A stretch of DNA of 64,000 nt. Origin: Rutidosis leptorrhynchoides (lineage: Eukaryota; Streptophyta; Magnoliopsida; Asterales; Asteraceae). Shown here one piece after another: positions 60,715-64,000 of this stretch. The stretch is from positions 258,522,001 to 258,586,000 of the forward strand of contig NC_092341.1 in assembly GCF_046630445.1 (NCBI RefSeq), given 5' to 3'. The translations under genes and the position numbers were made by a program. Numbering within the stretch: the first letter of the stretch is position 1; the number at the start of each line of letters is the position of its first letter. The notes beneath the pieces are model-generated. The model searched no databases, was not told where the DNA came from, and worked only from the letters and a program-made list of their open reading frames with translations.

Positions 60715-63411
60715 TTAGGTAGCTGTGGTGTCGAAATTGTGATTAACTTCATCGTCAATTTCTCTTGGTCCATAATCAACTTGCATATCTGTGACTTTTT
60801 CTTTAAGCCATTGCCCGGATTCATGTGTTATATCCACAATTTCAATTAGCTTCGCCTTTTCTTTAGGCGACAGATTGGATACTAATCGGTTACATAACTT
60901 AAAGTTCCCCTTGGTTCTAGCATCGCGAATCCGTTTAATAAGTTTCTTCATTGAACTATTAATAACGGGATCATTTAATTTCGTATCAACAACGGGGTTC
61001 TTTGTTATCAAGTCATCATTAGGCGTTACTTCATTTTCCCCACACTTACGCGTTTTATTATTGTTAAGCACTACCGTTGGAGTTGGTAAAACAACATGGT
61101 TCTTACCAATCGTTTTTGCTGATTCAACGGTTTTGGTTGGTGGAGATTTAGACTTTCGAATCATAAAGGTGATAGATTTGTCACCACTACTAAGTGTCAT
61201 TCTACCGTTTCTTACATCAAATAACGCCCCAGTGGACGCAAAGAATGGTCGACCTAAAATTAGAGGAATGTTTGGGTCCTCTTCTATGTCAATGACAATG
61301 AATTCGACTAGAAAGGTTAAATTACCTACTTGAATGGGTAAGTTGTCAGCAATTCCAACTGGGTGCTTAATGGTTTGATCAAAGAGTCGAACACTCATAT
61401 CCGTTGGACTTAACTTACCTACACCTAATCTCTTATATAAGGAAAGAGGCATAACACTCACACTTGCACCTAAATCTGCCAGTGCATCATACATGACACA
61501 ATCACTAAGTAGACAAGGAACAATAAATTCACCCGGATCACCTACCCTAGGTGGAGGTTTTGGTGGAACTGTATTCACCGGGTTTACTTCTACGGCTTTT
61601 GTTTCTTGCACTTTCTTATTCTTCTTCTTCTTCTTCTTTCCAATGGTATCACCAACTTTATTACCTATTACTTGATCATACTCAACTCCTTTTCTTGGAA
61701 ACGGGATGGGTGGTTTATATGGTGCCACCACTGGCTTTACATACTCTGGTGGTGGTGGTGTAACTTCTTCATTTTTACTCTCATCTAAAACCTTCCCATC
61801 TTCCGGAGCTGGTTTTTCAGAATTTGTTGAAACCATATTAACATTCTCTTTCCGAGGATTTACTTCAGTATTACTCGGTAGCTTTCCTTGTTCCCTCTCA
61901 CTCATCATGCTAGCAAGAGTACCTACGTGTTTTTCTAGATTCAAAATGAAAGCTTGTTGAGTTCTTAATGACTGATCAAACCTCTCGTTCGTTTGGGTTT
62001 GAGTTTCAATAAATTGTGTTTGAGATTCAACTAGCTTGAATACCACGTCTTCCATATTTGACTTTTTCTCTTCGGTTTGTTGTTGTGGTTTATATAAGCC
62101 AGGTCTTTGTTGATTGAAAGTGTTGTTTTGAGTTGGTTGGTTATTCGGACCTTGTTGGTTATACGAGTTATTGTCGGGTCCTTTTGGATTGTAAAGAATG
62201 TTTTGATTTCGATTGAAGTTTGGCCTTGGCGGTTGATAATTATTCTGATAACTATTTTCCAGCCTTTGGTTCATGTAGACAACATTCTCACGTTGTTCCA
62301 TCGTTTGTTCAATGTGACAGTCTTTCATTAAGTGTGGTCTACCGCATTGCTCACAACTAATTCGTATTGCGTGAATATCTTTATTCATCTTTTCCATTCG
62401 TCTCTCGAAAGCATCTATTTTTGCGGAAACGGAATCAAAGTTATGGCTAGAATCGGCTCTAGCCGCTTTAGATGATCGAAAGATATCTTTTTCTTGATGC
62501 CACTCATGAGAGTGGGAAGCAGTGTTATCAATAATTTTGTAAGCTTCAGTTGCGGTTTTCTTCATAATGGAACCACCAGCTGTTATGTCGATGTCTTTTC
62601 TTGTAGCAACGTTGACACCTTGGTAGAATATTTGTACTATTTGATAAGTGTCTAAACCGTGTTGAGGACATCCTCTCAACATCCTTCCGAATCTTGTCCA
62701 CGCCTCATATAATGTTTCATTTGGCTTTTGTGTGAACGTAACAATTTCTCCTTGAAGTCTCACGGCTTTAGATGCCGGAAAGAATCTTTGAAGAAATTTT
62801 TCAACTAAGACATCCCATGTGTCAATCGCCCCTTCAGGTAACGATTCTAACCAATCTTTGGCTTCTCCCTTTAAAGTCCAGGGAAACAACATGAGATATA
62901 TCTGTTCATCCTCCACTTCTCGGATTTTGAATAGTGTACAGATCCTATTAAAGGTACGAAGATGTTCGTTGGGATCTTCTTTTGGCGTACCACTATATTG
63001 GCACTGATTAGTTACCATATGTAGAATTTGTCCTTTGATTTCATAATCTGGAGCATTAACTTCTGGCTTAATAATGGCGTGACCTTGGCCCGTGCGTCTA
63101 GCTCTCATTCGATCTTCCATACTTAGAGGTTCCGTTACTTCCATAATTGAATTCGTTGAATACGAATCACTAGAGGACTCTGATTTAACGGTTTGTGGTT
63201 CAGGATCTTGGAATTGTCCTTGAATATCCTCCAGTTTCTTAGTTGTGAAATCGGGTTCAAAAGATGGATTGTCGGAAATTTGAATTGGAGTATTTGTTCG
63301 ACTGGATGATGATTCTAAAGAAAAATCAACGGCGACAATATTTGCTAAATGTCTTGATCGAGTTACAGGTGGTGAACGTATGAAAGGTGGTGAACGTTTT
63401 GCTCGGTGCAT
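60715..63411 (-). CDS. Intact Gag-protease ORF of a pol-less Athila derivative
   Basis: An uninterrupted 898-codon ORF from ATG 63411, the same start as the Athila gag at 16549. Order: basic N-terminus (MHRAKRSPP), capsid-like Gag region (about residues 145-275), a shortened zinc knuckle CEQCGRPHLMKDC (CX2CX3HX4C), a Gln/Asn-rich region, a Lys-rich run (nt about 61620-61650), and an aspartic-protease-like domain with ADLGAS (about residue 643) and ILGRPFF. After the protease comes a stretch of about 140 residues unlike RT, and then a tail ending [13 protein letters not shown] that matches the last residues of integrase in the other Athila ([12 protein letters not shown]). RT, RNase H and integrase are thus gone while the ORF stays open. 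It could make particles and depend on other Athilas for enzymes. Confidence 0.9.
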   Translation of the reverse strand: MHRAKRSPPFIRSPPVTRSRHLANIVAVDFSLESSSSRTNTPIQISDNPSFEPDFTTKKLEDIQGQFQDPEPQTVKSESSSDSYSTNSIMEVTEPLSMEDRMRARRTGQGHAIIKPEVNAPDYEIKGQILHMVTNQCQYSGTPKEDPNEHLRTFNRICTLFKIREVEDEQIYLMLFPWTLKGEAKDWLESLPEGAIDTWDVLVEKFLQRFFPASKAVRLQGEIVTFTQKPNETLYEAWTRFGRMLRGCPQHGLDTYQIVQIFYQGVNVATRKDIDITAGGSIMKKTATEAYKIIDNTASHSHEWHQEKDIFRSSKAARADSSHNFDSVSAKIDAFERRMEKMNKDIHAIRISCEQCGRPHLMKDCHIEQTMEQRENVVYMNQRLENSYQNNYQPPRPNFNRNQNILYNPKGPDNNSYNQQGPNNQPTQNNTFNQQRPGLYKPQQQTEEKKSNMEDVVFKLVESQTQFIETQTQTNERFDQSLRTQQAFILNLEKHVGTLASMMSEREQGKLPSNTEVNPRKENVNMVSTNSEKPAPEDGKVLDESKNEEVTPPPPEYVKPVVAPYKPPIPFPRKGVEYDQVIGNKVGDTIGKKKKKKNKKVQETKAVEVNPVNTVPPKPPPRVGDPGEFIVPCLLSDCVMYDALADLGASVSVMPLSLYKRLGVGKLSPTDMSVRLFDQTIKHPVGIADNLPIQVGNLTFLVEFIVIDIEEDPNIPLILGRPFFASTGALFDVRNGRMTLSSGDKSITFMIRKSKSPPTKTVESAKTIGKNHVVLPTPTVVLNNNKTRKCGENEVTPNDDLITKNPVVDTKLNDPVINSSMKKLIKRIRDARTKGNFKLCNRLVSNLSPKEKAKLIEIVDITHESGQWLKEKVTDMQVDYGPREIDDEVNHNFDTTAT

Positions 63412-63627
63412 TCACAGAATATCCTAGTAGTTATAAAAAAAATAAGAAAAACTTATATAAGTTTTCCAATTAATAGACTTTTCTGATTTTGCCCACGTTT
63501 CGAATAGCCAAAAGATGCAGCAGAGGGGCAGGATTCGTTTGGTCTCAATATAATTGAGGACTGTTTGGCTCCAATAACCCGGTCCACGTACAAATCCAAC
63601 TATTACTACGAACCAGAAAAATGTCAA
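63412..63627 (-). promoter_or_regulatory. Conserved leader block before gag
   Basis: Reverse complement nearly identical to 16342-16548. Retained by an element that lost most of its genes, so it is a good candidate for a cis-acting packaging or translation signal. Confidence 0.5.
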
Positions 63628-64000
63628 CGTCTATTAACTTAACCACTTAGATAATTTTCCTTTTCGTTTAAGAAATATTAGATAAGAAGTAGATAAAATT
63701 CTATGTCCTATAACTAGAATGACGAGAAATAAGGAAGAAATAGATTGCGCGTCGAAAAGTGTCGAAAAATGAAAAAGGCGAAGAGTGGCTTATAAGACTT
63801 TAAAAACACGCGATTAATCCAACCTTATAACTATCACTATCTTAAAATTAAAACTACAAATGGAGATCACTAATTGGAATTGTAATTGATACATAGGTAA
63901 ACGGCGTCGAAAAATAAAAATAAGAAAATAACTATGGCAAAACTAAACTTAATACTAAAAGTTGCGACTATAGTCTAAAAATCTAAAGGTAATAAAACTA
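63628..64000 (-). other. Leader of the Athila derivative, continues outside window
   Basis: Homologous to about 15960-16335 of the other Athila leader (CGACGCC motifs, TATTTTTCGAC-like blocks reversed). No gene. Confidence 0.6.

Larger units (their letters stand above)
56607..64000 (-). mobile_element. Pol-deleted Athila derivative, minus strand, 5' end outside window
   Basis: Read on the minus strand: leader (64000-63412), gag-protease ORF (63411-60715), 3' non-coding region, 3' LTR (58370-56607). It matches the Athila at 13010 in leader, gag and 3' region, but lacks RT, RNase H, integrase, zinc-knuckle ORF and env-like ORF. The 5' LTR and target duplication are outside the window (ACGAT at 56602-56606 is the expected copy). 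Confidence 0.88.

Overview
The window reads as plant nuclear DNA made entirely of nested transposable elements; I see no host gene. Evidence: plant-type Ty3/gypsy elements of the Athila and chromovirus (Tekay-like) lineages with long LTRs (1.8-4.1 kb), initiator-Met and Asp tRNA primer-binding sites, a PIF/Harbinger transposase relic, and AT-rich sequence with long (AT)n and (ATT)n tracts. Style of the proteins and the very long LTRs suggests a daisy-family (Asteraceae) genome, but that is an inference from recall and not proven here.

Layout. (1) 1-7744: 3' part of a chromovirus with an open gag-pol reading frame and its 3' LTR. It was inserted into an older gypsy LTR (7745-10896), which abuts a decayed Harbinger transposase (10897-11469). 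(2) 11744-39868: a three-level nest, each level closed by a perfect 5-bp target duplication: a minus-strand gypsy solo LTR (GATGT); inside it an Athila element 13010-38358 (GTAAC) with gag-pol, an extra zinc-knuckle ORF and an env-like ORF; inside the env-like ORF a young gag-only chromovirus 25477-33835 (GGGGG). (3) 40282-56606: another minus-strand gypsy LTR carrying a probable copia solo LTR 40578-42849 (GTCTT) and a 12.2-kb non-autonomous gypsy element 43290-55450 (CTAAG). (4) 56607-64000: a minus-strand Athila derivative that has lost RT, RNase H, integrase, the zinc-knuckle ORF and the env-like ORF, yet keeps an intact 898-codon gag-protease ORF.

How they fit together. The gag-only and gag-protease elements would need enzymes supplied in trans by relatives such as the first chromovirus or an intact Athila. 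The Athila copy in this window cannot do so, because its pol carries three stops and two frameshifts.

Most unusual feature. In the gag-only chromovirus the place of pol is taken by a tandem array of about 50-60-nt modules, each predicted to fold as two hairpins, often closed by an outer stem. The loops are conserved, while the stems differ from copy to copy with compensating changes. The same modules lie in both LTRs. Pairs of GC-rich palindromes recurring in otherwise unrelated LTR families are a second signal worth checking.
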